Made by a program: the position numbers and the translations under genes. From positions 5,507,001 to 5,571,000 of the forward strand of contig NZ_CP051680.1 in the NCBI RefSeq assembly GCF_012849095.1: a stretch of 64,000 nucleotides of DNA. Reading direction: 5' to 3'. The notes below the pieces were generated by a model, which was not told the origin of the DNA, searched no databases, and saw nothing but the letters and a program-made list of their open reading frames with translations. Within the stretch, counting starts at the first letter, position 1. Each line of letters begins with the position of its first letter. This DNA comes from Cohnella herbarum (GTDB lineage: Bacteria; Bacillota; Bacilli; Paenibacillales; Paenibacillaceae). This document shows, piece by piece, positions 54,667 through 64,000 of this stretch.

Positions 54667-54704
54667 TTGACAGCCTTATCAGGCAAGTGTAAATTAAGTG
54701 TTAA
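54667..54704 (+). promoter_or_regulatory. SigA promoter and possible operator of nadABC
   Basis: TTGACA (54667-54672), 17-base spacer, TAAATT (54690-54695). The -10 box lies within a direct repeat AAGTGTAA / AAGTGTTAA (54685-54692 and 54696-54704), a good place for a repressor. The leader to nadA is about 100 bases. No NAD riboswitch recognised. Confidence 0.5.
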
Positions 54705-54801
54705 TGAACGAAGTCCTTTTCGTCCACACTAAAGACAGTATTCCCGCCATGTTTGTGCATTCATTCACAAACTACCGGTTCATCTTAGGGAGGAGATTTT
54801 C

Positions 54802-55740
54802 ATGGAGGCTTTGGCCCTGGAGCGTAAAGCAGAGCAGAATCGCGAATTGCGCGAGCGGCTTATGCAGCTAAAGAAGGAACGTAATGCCATTATTCTCGCT
54901 CATTATTATCAGCGTGATGAAATACAGGAGGTCGCGGATTTCCGCGGAGATTCTTTTCTCCTCGCTCAGAAGGCGGCATCCACGGATGCGGACGTCATCG
55001 TATTCTGCGGCGTGCACTTCATGGGGGAAAGCGCCAAAATACTGGCTCCCCACAAGACGGTTCTCGTACCGGACGAACGCGCGGGCTGCCCGATGGCGGA
55101 TATGGTCAATCCGATCGGATTGCGCGAGCTTAAAGCGAAACATCCGAACGCCAAGGTCGTCACGTATATTAACTCTTCGGCGGACGTGAAAGCGGAGACG
55201 GATATTTGTTGTACGTCCGCTAACGCGGTTAAGGTCGTGAATTCGGTCGATGCCGATGAGATTATCTGGTGCCCGGACAAAAATCTCGGCCATTACGTTT
55301 CCCAGTTTACCGACAAGAAAATGATTATCTGGGAAGGTTATTGCAACACCCACGACATGCTTACCATTAAAGACGTCGAGGAAATGCGGGCGAAATATCC
55401 GAACGCGGAATTCGTCGTTCATCCGGAATGCCGTCCCGAAGTGGTGGAGATGGCGGACTTCGTGGGAAGCACGACGGGAATTCTGAAATACTGCCGCGAA
55501 TCCAGCCATAAAGAATTTATCGTTGGAACGGAAGACGGCACCGGGTATCAATTGCGGTTGGACAGCCCGGACAAAACCTTTCATTTCGCATCGAAATTTC
55601 TTGTCTGTCCGAATATGAAGGTGAATAACCTGAAGAAGGTCGTCAAGGCATTGGAGACGATGCAACCGCAAATCTATGTGCCGCAGGACGTTGCGGACAA
55701 AGCCCGTTTATCGCTGGAGCGCATGCTACTGGTTAAGTAA
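54802..55740 (+). CDS. nadA: Quinolinate synthase NadA
   Basis: 312 residues, the shorter NadA form. ATG 6 bases after AGGGAGGAG. Motifs A-H-Y-Y-Q, C-G-V-H-F-M-G-E-S-A-K, C-C-T-S-A-N-A and H-P-E-C contain the cysteines that hold the [4Fe-4S] cluster. Condenses iminoaspartate from NadB with dihydroxyacetone phosphate to quinolinate. First gene of a nadABC operon. Confidence 0.95.
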   Translation: MEALALERKAEQNRELRERLMQLKKERNAIILAHYYQRDEIQEVADFRGDSFLLAQKAASTDADVIVFCGVHFMGESAKILAPHKTVLVPDERAGCPMADMVNPIGLRELKAKHPNAKVVTYINSSADVKAETDICCTSANAVKVVNSVDADEIIWCPDKNLGHYVSQFTDKKMIIWEGYCNTHDMLTIKDVEEMRAKYPNAEFVVHPECRPEVVEMADFVGSTTGILKYCRESSHKEFIVGTEDGTGYQLRLDSPDKTFHFASKFLVCPNMKVNNLKKVVKALETMQPQIYVPQDVADKARLSLERMLLVK

Positions 55741-55784
55741 CCTGCCTGCGCTACTCTCTTGTCGGACTGGGGACGAACTTATCC

Positions 55785-57401
55785 ATGATTCCACGTTACG
55801 TTGTCGATTTTGATCTAGACAAACTTCCTCGCGTAGAGACGGACGTTATCGTGATTGGAGCCGGTATTGCTGGACTATTTACGGCGCTCAAGGCGAGCGA
55901 AACGAAGCGCGTATTAATGATAACCAAGAAATCTTTGTTCGACAGTAATACTCGTTATGCGCAAGGCGGGATAGCCGCGGTAATTTCGGACGAAGATTCG
56001 CCCGATTTTCTTGCACAAGATACGTTGATTGCCGGGGCAGGTCTTTGCGAAGCCTCGGCAGTCGACGTTCTTGTTCATGAAGGACCCAAAGGGGTTCAAG
56101 AGCTGATCCGTTACGGGACGAACTTCGATGAAGAGAACGGCCATTTTGCCCTAACGAAGGAAGGCGCGCACAGTCAGCGCCGTATTCTTCACGCGAACGG
56201 GGACGCAACCGGTTACGAGATCGTTCGCGCATTGGCGGAGAAGGTCAAATCCGATCCGACCCTCGAATTGTGGGATGACCATTTCGTGCTAGACTTGTTG
56301 ACAAAAGACGGCGAATGCCGCGGAGCGATCGTTCAGAAGCCGGACGGATCGCGCGTGGCCGTATTCGGACGGGCAACGATTCTATGTACCGGGGGAACCG
56401 GTCAACTCTACAGATACACGACGAATCCCGAAGTCGCAACCGGCGACGGCGTAGCGATGGCTTACCGGGCAGGCGCGGATATTCGGGATATGGAATTCAA
56501 CCAATTCCATCCGACGTCTCTTTGTTATCCCGGTGCGCCGAGATTTCTGATCTCCGAAGCGGTTCGGGGCGAAGGGGCGTATTTGCGCAACATTCGCGGC
56601 GATCGGTTTATGGAGAATTACCACCCTCAGTTGGAGCTTGCTCCAAGGGATGTCGTCGCTCGCGCGATCGTTAGCGAGATGGAGGCGACGAAGTCAACTT
56701 ACGTCTATATCGATATTACTCACGAAACCCCTGAACTCATTAAGCATCGTTTTCCGACGATATACGAATTTTGTTTGAATTACGGACTGGATATGACAAC
56801 CGATTGGATTCCGGTTGCTCCCGCTGCCCATTATATGATGGGCGGGGTCAAGACGAATCTGCGCGGAGAGACGAGCATTCGCCGTCTGTTCGCTTGCGGG
56901 GAAGCTTCCTCGACGGGCGTCCACGGAGCGAATCGGCTTGCGAGCAATTCGTTGTCGGAAGCCATCGTTTTCGGACAACGGATCGTAGACGCGATTAATC
57001 AATTGCCGCCGAATAAGGCGATCGCCGATAATGGACCGACCGCCGAGAGGCATGCGGCTCTGACCGGGGCTTTAATCGAACGGAGATTGAAGCTTCAGAA
57101 GGGTATGGTTCGTTACGCGGGATTGCGAAGGAACCGGGCCGGACTGATCAAAGGGTTAGAGGATTTAAAGAAACAATTGCCTTTATTCCAGCTTTCCTTA
57201 ACGAAACGGGAAGAGTTAGAGTATGCCAATCTACTTACGTGCGCCCTTCTGGTGACCGAATCGGCGTTGTATCGCGAAGAAAGTCGCGGCGGACATTATA
57301 GGGAAGACTATCCGCAGAAAGACGACCAGAACTGGCACGTGCATACAATAATAAATAGGGAAAACGGGATACGCACAGAAAGGGTCGACGACGATGTTTG
57401 A
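55785..57401 (+). CDS. nadB: L-aspartate oxidase NadB
   Basis: 538 residues. FAD site G-A-G-I-A-G-L, R-Y-A-Q-G-G-I-A, E-F-N-Q-F-H-P-T, and M-G-G-V-x-T-N then G-E-A-S-S-T-G-V-H-G-A-N-R-L-A-S-N-S-L, all standard for NadB and its succinate dehydrogenase relatives. Oxidises L-aspartate to iminoaspartate for NadA. Its 3' end overlaps nadC by 8 bases. Confidence 0.95.
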   Translation: MIPRYVVDFDLDKLPRVETDVIVIGAGIAGLFTALKASETKRVLMITKKSLFDSNTRYAQGGIAAVISDEDSPDFLAQDTLIAGAGLCEASAVDVLVHEGPKGVQELIRYGTNFDEENGHFALTKEGAHSQRRILHANGDATGYEIVRALAEKVKSDPTLELWDDHFVLDLLTKDGECRGAIVQKPDGSRVAVFGRATILCTGGTGQLYRYTTNPEVATGDGVAMAYRAGADIRDMEFNQFHPTSLCYPGAPRFLISEAVRGEGAYLRNIRGDRFMENYHPQLELAPRDVVARAIVSEMEATKSTYVYIDITHETPELIKHRFPTIYEFCLNYGLDMTTDWIPVAPAAHYMMGGVKTNLRGETSIRRLFACGEASSTGVHGANRLASNSLSEAIVFGQRIVDAINQLPPNKAIADNGPTAERHAALTGALIERRLKLQKGMVRYAGLRRNRAGLIKGLEDLKKQLPLFQLSLTKREELEYANLLTCALLVTESALYREESRGGHYREDYPQKDDQNWHVHTIINRENGIRTERVDDDV

Positions 57402-58293
57402 ACGAGAGAGCGAATGGGCGATCGGGGGACCCGCGGTTGACGCGGTGAAGGAGCACCTCCGCGCATGGCTTGCGGAAGATATCGGCTCGGGGGACGTCAC
57501 GACGATGGCGACCGTGCCTCAAGATCACCAATCGAGCGGAATCATTCACGCCAAGCAGTCCGGAATTGTTGCGGGCATTCCTTTGGCTCGGCTTGTTTTC
57601 GAGGTGATCGATAAGAGTTTGAAATTCAACGCGCAAGTATCGGACGGGACGAAAGTGGAACGCGGTACGGTTCTGACGATCGTCGAGGGTTCGACTCATA
57701 GCATTCTTACGGGCGAAAGATTAGCGCTTAACTTGCTTCAACGTCTATCCGGCATTGCAACGAAAACGAATGAATACGTTGTCGCTGCCCAAGGACAGTC
57801 GGTTAGAATCGCGGATACCCGCAAGACGACTCCCGGACACCGCACTTTGGAGAAATACGCGGTTAGAATCGGCGGCGGTGCGAACCATCGCTTCGGTTTG
57901 TACGATGCGGTCATGATCAAGGACAACCACATCGTCGCGGCGGGGGGAATAACGGCGGCCATCCGGGCGGCCAAAGCCCGTATTCCTCATACGATGATGA
58001 TCGAAGTGGAAGCGGAAAGCTTAGAACAGGCCAAGGAAGGCGTGTCTGCGGGCGCGCATATCGTGATGTTGGACAACATGAGCGCTGCCGCTATGGCCGA
58101 AGCCGTATCCGTGATTCGTGAAATTGCGCCTCATATCGTGCTCGAAGCTTCTGGAGGAATCACTCCGGAACGGGTTGTAGAAGTGGCTAAAACCGGCGTC
58201 GATGTCATCTCGGTCGGCAGCTTGACCCACTCTTTCCAAGCTCTTGATATCAGTTTGGATCTGAACGCGAAGAAAAAGGGGGCTTCCTCTTGA
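57394..58293 (+). CDS. nadC: Nicotinate-nucleotide pyrophosphorylase NadC
   Basis: 299 residues. E-D-I-G-S-G-D-V-T near the N-terminus, [27 protein letters not shown] and E-A-S-G-G-I are the quinolinate and PRPP site motifs. Converts quinolinate to nicotinate mononucleotide. Overlaps both neighbours, so nadB, nadC and coaX are translationally coupled. Confidence 0.95.
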   Translation: MFERESEWAIGGPAVDAVKEHLRAWLAEDIGSGDVTTMATVPQDHQSSGIIHAKQSGIVAGIPLARLVFEVIDKSLKFNAQVSDGTKVERGTVLTIVEGSTHSILTGERLALNLLQRLSGIATKTNEYVVAAQGQSVRIADTRKTTPGHRTLEKYAVRIGGGANHRFGLYDAVMIKDNHIVAAGGITAAIRAAKARIPHTMMIEVEAESLEQAKEGVSAGAHIVMLDNMSAAAMAEAVSVIREIAPHIVLEASGGITPERVVEVAKTGVDVISVGSLTHSFQALDISLDLNAKKKGASS

Positions 58294-59054
58294 TTCTAGT
58301 CGTGGATGTCGGGAATACGAATATCGTACTGGGGCTGTATCAGGGCAAGGTGCTTACGCATGATTGGCGCCTAAGCACGAATCGATCGGCTACGGTGGAT
58401 GAATACGGCGTGCTTATCTCGAACCTGTTCCAATTGGCTGGCGTTCGGGCAGAGCAGATCGAAGGCGTTATTCTGTCCTGCGTCGTTCCTCCGATCATGA
58501 ATACTTTGGAGCAGTTGTTCCATAAGTATGTGGGAAGAGAAGCATTGGTTGTTGGGCCGGGCATTAAAACGGGCTTGAACATCAGGTACGAGAATCCGCG
58601 CGAAGTCGGTGCCGACCGTATCGTGAATGCGGTGGCCGGAATCGAGCAATACGGCACTCCGCTTATCGTGGTCGATTTCGGAACGGCAACGACTTTCGAC
58701 TATATCGATGCTTCGGGTTCGTATTTGGGCGGCGCGATCGTTCCGGGAATCGGCATCTCCGCAGAGGCGCTATACCAACGGGCTGCGAAGCTTCCGCGAA
58801 TAGAGCTGTCCAAACCGAAAACCGTGATCGGTCGCAATACGGTTGCGGCGATGCAAGCGGGTATTATTTTCGGCTATGCCGGTCAAGTCGACGGGATCGT
58901 AAAGCGGATCTGCAAGGAGTTCAACGTGCAACCGCGAGTCATTGCAACCGGGGGCCTTGCGGAAATGATTGCGGGAGAATCGGAAACGATCGAACTCGTG
59001 GATCCCTTGCTTACTTTGGAAGGTTTGAGGATTGTATACGAGCGTAATGGGTAA
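58290..59054 (+). CDS. coaX: Type III pantothenate kinase CoaX
   Basis: TTG start overlapping the nadC stop; AAAAAGGGGG upstream. 254 residues. ASKHA-fold motifs [21 protein letters not shown] and G-G-A-I-V-P-G-I. First step of coenzyme A synthesis; this form is not inhibited by CoA. Coupling with nadC joins NAD and CoA synthesis in one message. Confidence 0.95.
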   Translation: MILVVDVGNTNIVLGLYQGKVLTHDWRLSTNRSATVDEYGVLISNLFQLAGVRAEQIEGVILSCVVPPIMNTLEQLFHKYVGREALVVGPGIKTGLNIRYENPREVGADRIVNAVAGIEQYGTPLIVVDFGTATTFDYIDASGSYLGGAIVPGIGISAEALYQRAAKLPRIELSKPKTVIGRNTVAAMQAGIIFGYAGQVDGIVKRICKEFNVQPRVIATGGLAEMIAGESETIELVDPLLTLEGLRIVYERNG

Positions 59055-59109
59055 AAATAGATAGTCGGTTAAAGCAGAAGAGTTGGCGCTTTAGAGGAGG
59101 ATTACGAAA

Positions 59110-59991
59110 GTGAAAGACGAAATTATTCGCGGAACGGCGTGGAACGGCGGCTTGCGGGTATTCGCGGCCAGAACGACGGCGCTGGTCTCGGAATTGCAAC
59201 GGCGTCATGATACATATCCGACCGCGACCGCGGCGTTCGGGCGCACGGCGACGGTATCGGCGATGATGGGCGTTATGCTCAAGGGTCGCGAGAAGCTGAC
59301 GGTACAAGTCAAGGGCGACGGTCCGTTAGGACAAATCGTCGTCGACTCCAACGCGTTGGGAGAAGTGAGAGGCTACGTGGATCATCCGCACGTTCACCTT
59401 CCGAGCAATAGCGCGGGTAAGCTGGACGTGGCTGGAGCGGTCGGCCGAACGGGATACCTTCACGTGACTAAGGACTTAGGACTGAAGGAGCCCTATAGAG
59501 GAAGCGTTCCGATCATCTCGGGCGAGCTTGCGGAGGATTTCACCTATTATTTCGCGGAATCCGAGCAAAGTCCCTCTGCGGTTGGCTTAGGCGTACTAGT
59601 GGATACGGATAATTCGGTATTGCATGCCGGGGGGTTTATCGTACAAGTGCTGCCAGGATTGGCGGAAGAGCAATTGGTTCGACTGGAGAGAGCGGTCGCG
59701 GCTATGCCGCACGTCACGGCTTTGCTTGATCAAGGAGAGACGCCGGAAGGTATTTTACGTTTTCTCGTTGGAGATGACTTAACGATTCACCAGACGATCG
59801 AACCGGGATTTCTCTGTAAGTGCTCCCGGGATAGATTCGAGCAGGTACTCATAACGCTGGGCAGACAAGAGCTTAGAAGCCTAATCGACGAAGACGGACA
59901 AGCGGAGCTGCATTGCCACTTCTGTAATGAGAAATACGTATTCGACGCGGAGCAGTTGGAATCGTTATACCGTCTTTCGGACCGGGATTAA
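59110..59991 (+). CDS. hslO: Redox-regulated chaperone Hsp33
   Basis: GTG start after GAGGAGG. 293 residues. The C-terminal zinc switch reads C-K-C, then C-H-F-C about 32 residues later, the four redox-sensing cysteines. Y-V-D-H-P and G-x-L-x-V-x-K-D-L-G-L lie in the N-terminal domain. Holds unfolding proteins under oxidative stress. Confidence 0.95.
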   Translation: MKDEIIRGTAWNGGLRVFAARTTALVSELQRRHDTYPTATAAFGRTATVSAMMGVMLKGREKLTVQVKGDGPLGQIVVDSNALGEVRGYVDHPHVHLPSNSAGKLDVAGAVGRTGYLHVTKDLGLKEPYRGSVPIISGELAEDFTYYFAESEQSPSAVGLGVLVDTDNSVLHAGGFIVQVLPGLAEEQLVRLERAVAAMPHVTALLDQGETPEGILRFLVGDDLTIHQTIEPGFLCKCSRDRFEQVLITLGRQELRSLIDEDGQAELHCHFCNEKYVFDAEQLESLYRLSDRD

Positions 59992-60008
59992 GGAAGGGAT
60001 GATCTCTC

Positions 60009-60956
60009 ATGAGGGAGACGATACGGCGTAAGCCGCTCGTACTGCTGGCCCTCTTAGCAACTTTGGCGATGACATCAGGCTGCAAATCGGATGCCGAGCC
60101 GGCCGCCCCAGGCGCTAGCGGGACGATTCCTAAGGCTCAGAAGGCCGACGATGAGCTCGTGGCAACGGTAGGGAAGGTTACGATTACGCGAGGACAATTG
60201 TTGGAGCAACTGCTTGCGGCGTATGGAGCGCAGACGTTAAGAAGCATGATGCTTCAGGAAGCCGTGAACGAAGAAGCCGCAACGCTGCACATCGAAGTGA
60301 CGGATGACGAGTTGGAGGTTGAACTTCGCCTCATGCGGCAGGGTTATGAGGATGAAGAGGATTTCTATAGAGCGATGAACGAACAGCTCGGCATGAATCG
60401 GGAAGAGGTTAGGTCGGATGCCCGTTACCGCTTGCTGCTGGAGAAAATTGCATTGGGCGACATAACGGTGACCCAGTCCGAGATCGATCGTTATTTGGAG
60501 GAGCATCCGGATCAATTCCTGCCGAAAGAGCAATATCAATGGGCGCAAATCGTCGTACTTACGGATGAGCGGGCGAGGCAGCTGCTTGCGCTCCTTGAAG
60601 AAGGCGAGGATTTCGCTGAACTTGCGCGCTCGAATTCCTTGGACGAATTTACGGCTGACGAAGGCGGCAACGTAGGCTGGATAGAAGCGGGAGATCCTTT
60701 CGAGGCGCCGGCGCTGTTGGAAACCGTGGCTATGATGCAAGTCGGAGAGGTGACGGGGCCCATTGAGCTGGATAAGGGGTATGCCATCGTGAGGCTCGAC
60801 GGCAGACGGGAAATTCGGACGAAGTCGCCTGACGAAATCGCGTCCGAGGTTCGGAAACAGTTAGCTCTTGGGAAAGCGTTGCCCATTCAAGAACTGGAGC
60901 AAAATCTTCTGGAAAAGTACCGGGCGGAAGTGAAGGATGCGACCCTGCAACAATAA
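60009..60956 (+). CDS. PrsA-like parvulin-type peptidyl-prolyl isomerase lipoprotein
   Basis: 315 residues. Signal peptide with lipobox T-S-G-C (about residue 25), an N-terminal SurA-like helical region and a parvulin domain at about 170-265 (A-Q-I-V-V, G-E-D-F-A-E-L-A-R, G-G-N-V-G-W and V-G-E-V-T-G-P-I). Matches YacD of B. subtilis in position (hslO, this gene, cysK). Expected to help fold exported proteins outside the membrane; which client proteins is unknown. Confidence 0.88.
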   Translation: MRETIRRKPLVLLALLATLAMTSGCKSDAEPAAPGASGTIPKAQKADDELVATVGKVTITRGQLLEQLLAAYGAQTLRSMMLQEAVNEEAATLHIEVTDDELEVELRLMRQGYEDEEDFYRAMNEQLGMNREEVRSDARYRLLLEKIALGDITVTQSEIDRYLEEHPDQFLPKEQYQWAQIVVLTDERARQLLALLEEGEDFAELARSNSLDEFTADEGGNVGWIEAGDPFEAPALLETVAMMQVGEVTGPIELDKGYAIVRLDGRREIRTKSPDEIASEVRKQLALGKALPIQELEQNLLEKYRAEVKDATLQQ

Positions 60957-60990
60957 GGGGGTTCGAATAGGGAATTCGGGTAACCAGCTA

Positions 60991-61080
60991 TTGACAATCC
61001 TCTCCGAGGTTTGATAAGATGAAAACAAACAAAAAGCCGACTGTTTTAGTCGGATTAATGAGATGAGGCGGCAAAGCCGC
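60991..61080 (+). promoter_or_regulatory. Promoter and structured leader of cysK
   Basis: TTGACA (60991-60996) with TAAGAT (61015-61020) 18 bases on. The leader holds two hairpins, CCGACT/AGTCGG (61037-61042, 61048-61053) and GCGGC/GCCGC around AAA (61068-61072, 61076-61080). Neither has a terminator T tract. No T-box or S-box features are present. Confidence 0.55.
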
Positions 61081-61105
61081 ATAATTTTGGGAGGGAACAT
61101 GTCCA

Positions 61106-62047
61106 ATGGCTAAGATTGTACAGAATGTTACTCAGCTTATCGGCGATACGCCACTCGTACGTTTGAATCGCATCGTGCCTGAAGGCAGCGCGGAAATCTA
61201 CGTGAAGCTGGAATACCAGAATCCGGGTTCGAGCGTTAAAGACCGTATTGCGATCAGCATGATCGAAGAGGCTGAGAAGCAAGGGCTGATCAAACCGGGC
61301 GTGAGCACGATCGTTGAGCCTACGAGCGGCAACACGGGAATCGGACTGGCGATGGTAGCCGCCGCCAAAGGATACCGCGCGATTCTGGTTATGCCGGAAA
61401 CGATGAGCTTAGAGCGTCGCAACCTGCTTCGCGCTTATGGCGCCGAGCTCGTTCTTACTCCAGGCTCCGAGGGCATGAACGGTTCCGTTAAGAAAGCGGA
61501 AGAGATCGTGAAAGAAAACGCTGATTACTTCTTGCCGCAACAATTCAAGAACCAAGCGAACGTGAAAATTCACCGCGAAACGACTGGCCCCGAAATCGTT
61601 GAAGCGATCAACTCCTACGATGGCAAGATCGATGCTTTCGTAAGCGGAATCGGTACCGGCGGTACGATCTCCGGTGCTGGCGAAGTGCTGAAACAGAACT
61701 TCCCGAACATCAAGATCTACGCGGTCGAGCCTGCTGCGTCTCCGTTGTTATCCGGCGGCGGTCCCGGCCCTCATAAAATTCAAGGTATCGGCGCTAACTT
61801 CATTCCGGACATTCTGAATCGCGAGATTTACGATGCGGTCATTCCGGTCGAGAATGAAGAAGCATTCGAAACGGCGCGGACGGTTGCTAAAAAAGAAGGC
61901 TTGCTCGTAGGGATTTCCTCCGGAGCGGCGATCTTCGCGGCGCTTAAAGTGGCAAAAGAACTCGGAGAAGGCAAACGCGTCGTCGCGGTCGTTCCTTCCA
62001 ACGGCGAACGTTACTTGAGCACGCCTCTGTTTAACTTCGACAACTAA
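61106..62047 (+). CDS. cysK: Cysteine synthase A
   Basis: 313 residues. PLP lysine in N-P-G-S-S-V-K-D-R, phosphate-binding T-S-G-N-T-G and G-T-G-G-T-I-S-G, plus S-S-G-A-A at the C-terminal side. Makes cysteine from O-acetylserine and sulfide. Own promoter and terminator, so a single-gene unit. Confidence 0.96.
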   Translation: MAKIVQNVTQLIGDTPLVRLNRIVPEGSAEIYVKLEYQNPGSSVKDRIAISMIEEAEKQGLIKPGVSTIVEPTSGNTGIGLAMVAAAKGYRAILVMPETMSLERRNLLRAYGAELVLTPGSEGMNGSVKKAEEIVKENADYFLPQQFKNQANVKIHRETTGPEIVEAINSYDGKIDAFVSGIGTGGTISGAGEVLKQNFPNIKIYAVEPAASPLLSGGGPGPHKIQGIGANFIPDILNREIYDAVIPVENEEAFETARTVAKKEGLLVGISSGAAIFAALKVAKELGEGKRVVAVVPSNGERYLSTPLFNFDN

Positions 62048-62060
62048 TCGACTTGATCGG

Positions 62061-62092
62061 ACAGCTCCCGTCTTCGGCGGGAGCTGTTTTTG
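62061..62092 (+). terminator. Terminator of cysK
   Basis: ACAGCTCCCG (62061-62070), loop TCTTCGG, CGGGAGCTGT (62078-62087), then a short T run. Ten-pair stem. Confidence 0.88.
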
Positions 62093-62197
62093 ATGAACGT
62101 TTATGCTTGATTGGATGGCTGGACGCCCGCCGGGTGGATCATGCGGACCGCCATGTGTTATTCTGCTTAATATGAAGCAGCCGAGGGAGTAGTAAGC

Positions 62198-63769
62198 GTG
62201 GAAGCCATAACATTAGATCAATGGAAGCAGTGGAGCGAAGAAGGCAAGTACGCCTTGCTTCCTTACATCAACAAAATAGAATTAGAGCCGAGCGAATTGC
62301 TGCCGGCTTTCTGGGATCAAGCATGGGCGGAGGCTTCTTCGCATTCTTGTCTATTGGAGAGCGGCAAGGGAGGAAGATACTCCTTCGTAGGCTTGAAGCC
62401 GGTATCGGTTATCGAGGGTAAAGGCTCGCAAGCGAGGGTTCTTGAACCGGCCCGAAACGGATCGTCCGGTTGGGAGGAAGTCAGTCGACAAGAAGGCGCT
62501 CCGTTAGAGCGGCTAAGGGAGTGGATGCTCCCTTGGACGGGACCTAGGCCGGCGAACGTTCCGGATTGCATCGGAGGCGTGCTGGGCTTCTGGAGCTACG
62601 ACGTCGTGCGCAGCTTGGAGAAGCTCCCCGTAGCGGCAAAGGATGATCTGGCGCTTCCAGACTATGTCTTTCAGAGATTCGAGGAGTTATGGATTGCGGA
62701 TACTCAGGAGAACGCGGTATATTGCGCGGTTCATATCCCACTGGCCAGGACGGCGAACGAGTCGTTGGAGCAACTCTATCAATCGGCGCGACAACGCTCG
62801 CTGGATATGGAGCGTCAATGGCTCAAGTGGGTTTCCGCTAGTCGGTCGCCCGACCAAGCGATCCGCGGCAGGGAAATGCGCGAGCGGATGGCCGAGGATC
62901 GGCTTCAGATCGACGTGGAGAGTCTCCCCGGTCTAAAGACTTCGATGAGCAAAGCCGAATATGAATCCGCGGTAAGAGCGATCCAACGCTATATCGGGCA
63001 AGGCGACGTCTTTCAGGTTAATCTGGCGATGCGCCAGAGCAAGGCGACGCCGGCAACGCCGGAAACGCTGTACGAATGGCTTCGCGTCGTGAATCCTTCG
63101 CCATATATGGGAATGCTTCGTACGCCTGCTTTCTCGCTTGTTAGCGCATCTCCGGAACTGCTCGTGAAGTTGGACGCCGGACGGTTGTCCACGAGACCGA
63201 TCGCCGGTACCCGTCGGCGCGGGAGAACGCAAGAGGAAGACCGGGCGATGGAAGATGAACTGCTGACGAGCGATAAAGAGCGGGCGGAACACGTTATGCT
63301 TGTCGATCTTGAGCGCAATGATCTGGGACGAGTCGCCAAATACGGGACGGTGCACGTTCCCGAACTGATGACGGTAGAGCGATATTCGCACGTCATGCAT
63401 TTGGTGTCGCAGGTCGAGGCTCGGCTGGCAGCGGGGAAAGACGCGCTGGACGTATTGGCCGCGGTGTTTCCCGGCGGAACGATTACGGGAGCGCCCAAGA
63501 TCCGCACGATGGAAATCATCGAAGAGCTGGAGCCGACCCGAAGAGGACCTTATACGGGCTCGATGGGATGGATTGACTATAGCGGAAATATGGAATTTAA
63601 TATAATTATTCGTACGATCGCGGTTCAGGACGGGATTTGTCACATTCAAGCCGGAGCGGGAATCGTTATCGATTCCGACCCGGAACGGGAATTTCGCGAA
63701 TCCTTGAGCAAAGCCAAGGCGCTTTGGAAAGCGGTACAGTACAGCGAAGGGCAAGGTGAACCGATATGA
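62198..63769 (+). CDS. pabB: Aminodeoxychorismate synthase component I (chorismate-binding)
   Basis: GTG start after GAGGGAG. 523 residues, at the long end for PabB. C-terminal chorismate-binding domain: [34 protein letters not shown], R-N-D-L-G-R and [10 protein letters not shown]. The position before pabA in the cysK-pab block supports PabB. The residue after P-I is Ala, as in anthranilate synthase TrpE, not the Lys that forms the enzyme adduct in E. coli PabB, so the TrpE/PabB assignment rests mostly on context. Confidence 0.82.
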   Translation: MEAITLDQWKQWSEEGKYALLPYINKIELEPSELLPAFWDQAWAEASSHSCLLESGKGGRYSFVGLKPVSVIEGKGSQARVLEPARNGSSGWEEVSRQEGAPLERLREWMLPWTGPRPANVPDCIGGVLGFWSYDVVRSLEKLPVAAKDDLALPDYVFQRFEELWIADTQENAVYCAVHIPLARTANESLEQLYQSARQRSLDMERQWLKWVSASRSPDQAIRGREMRERMAEDRLQIDVESLPGLKTSMSKAEYESAVRAIQRYIGQGDVFQVNLAMRQSKATPATPETLYEWLRVVNPSPYMGMLRTPAFSLVSASPELLVKLDAGRLSTRPIAGTRRRGRTQEEDRAMEDELLTSDKERAEHVMLVDLERNDLGRVAKYGTVHVPELMTVERYSHVMHLVSQVEARLAAGKDALDVLAAVFPGGTITGAPKIRTMEIIEELEPTRRGPYTGSMGWIDYSGNMEFNIIIRTIAVQDGICHIQAGAGIVIDSDPEREFRESLSKAKALWKAVQYSEGQGEPI

Positions 63770-64000
63770 TTCTAGTGATCGACAATTACGATTCTTTTAC
63801 GTATAACTTGGTGCAGTATTTAGGGGAGCTCGGCGAAGAAATCGTCGTTCATCGCAACGACGAGATCGACCTGGACGGCATCGCCAAGCTGGCGCCGGAC
63901 CATATTCTGATCTCGCCGGGACCTTGCACGCCGAACGAAGCGGGGGTCAGCCTGGCGTTGCTGGAACGGTTCAAAGGGGAAATTCCGATCTTCGGCGTCT
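63766..64000 (+). CDS. pabA: Glutamine amidotransferase subunit PabA/TrpG (cut by window end)
   Basis: Start ATG overlaps the pabB stop by 4 bases. The visible 78 residues begin [15 protein letters not shown] and include I-S-P-G-P-C-T-P, typical of class I amidotransferases; the catalytic Cys lies beyond the edge. In B. subtilis this subunit serves both folate and tryptophan synthesis. Confidence 0.93.
   Translation, partial: MILVIDNYDSFTYNLVQYLGELGEEIVVHRNDEIDLDGIAKLAPDHILISPGPCTPNEAGVSLALLERFKGEIPIFGV

Noticed and set aside
54513..54801. NAD-responsive riboswitch before nadA
   Set aside because: No matching stem set seen; a promoter with a direct repeat explains the conserved-looking bases better.
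60957..61105. T-box or S-box riboswitch before cysK
   Set aside because: No T-box bulge sequence, no specifier arm, no terminator tract; the leader is too short.

Overview
The window comes from a moderately GC-rich, spore-forming Firmicute of the Paenibacillaceae (Paenibacillus or Cohnella type). The evidence is sporulation genes (yabP, yabQ, spoIIE), the Bacillus-type order divIC, yabR, spoIIE, yabS, yabT, tilS, hpt, ftsH, coaX, hslO, prsA-like, cysK, pabB, pabA, and a nadA-nadB-nadC cluster placed between ftsH and coaX. There are strong purine-rich ribosome binding sites and many TTG/GTG starts. I saw no tRNA, rRNA, CRISPR array or intact insertion sequence.

Bases 1-20,000 hold a secreted Rhs operon, all on the + strand. 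Two large paralogous surface proteins carry fibronectin type III arrays and related cohesin-like C-termini; the first is cut by the window edge. Two small exported helical proteins follow, then a 3,268-residue Rhs/YD-repeat protein that appears to start at CTG. It ends in an AT-rich variable tip (a candidate toxin), followed by a 71-residue candidate immunity gene.

Bases 20,300-42,500 form a carbohydrate island. On the - strand lie a secreted beta-helix/SGNH esterase-like protein and a YesN/YesM-type two-component system. Divergent from these is a + strand operon: sugar-binding lipoprotein, two permeases, a GH43-like protein, an M81/MlrC-like protein, an IlvD/Edd-type dehydratase homologue, an SDR, a GH39-like enzyme and a large putative glycosidase. 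A lactonase-like gene follows. The best new observation is a 30-bp motif present three times, 21 of 30 positions invariant. One copy precedes the secreted esterase and two precede the ABC operon. Each copy lies exactly 21 nt upstream of a -10-like hexamer, so the two transcription units look like one regulon, probably controlled by the adjacent response regulator. The second notable point is that the IlvD/Edd homologue lacks two of the three cysteines that normally hold the iron-sulfur cluster.

Bases 42,600-64,000 are the conserved sporulation, division and housekeeping block: yabPQ, divIC, yabR, spoIIE (with a Spo0A-type promoter of 21-bp spacing), yabST, tilS, hpt, ftsH, nadABC (NAD synthesis from aspartate), coaX, hslO, a parvulin lipoprotein, cysK, and pabB with the start of pabA (cut by the right edge). 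It is interrupted between spoIIE and yabS by two small - strand genes, one of which looks truncated.
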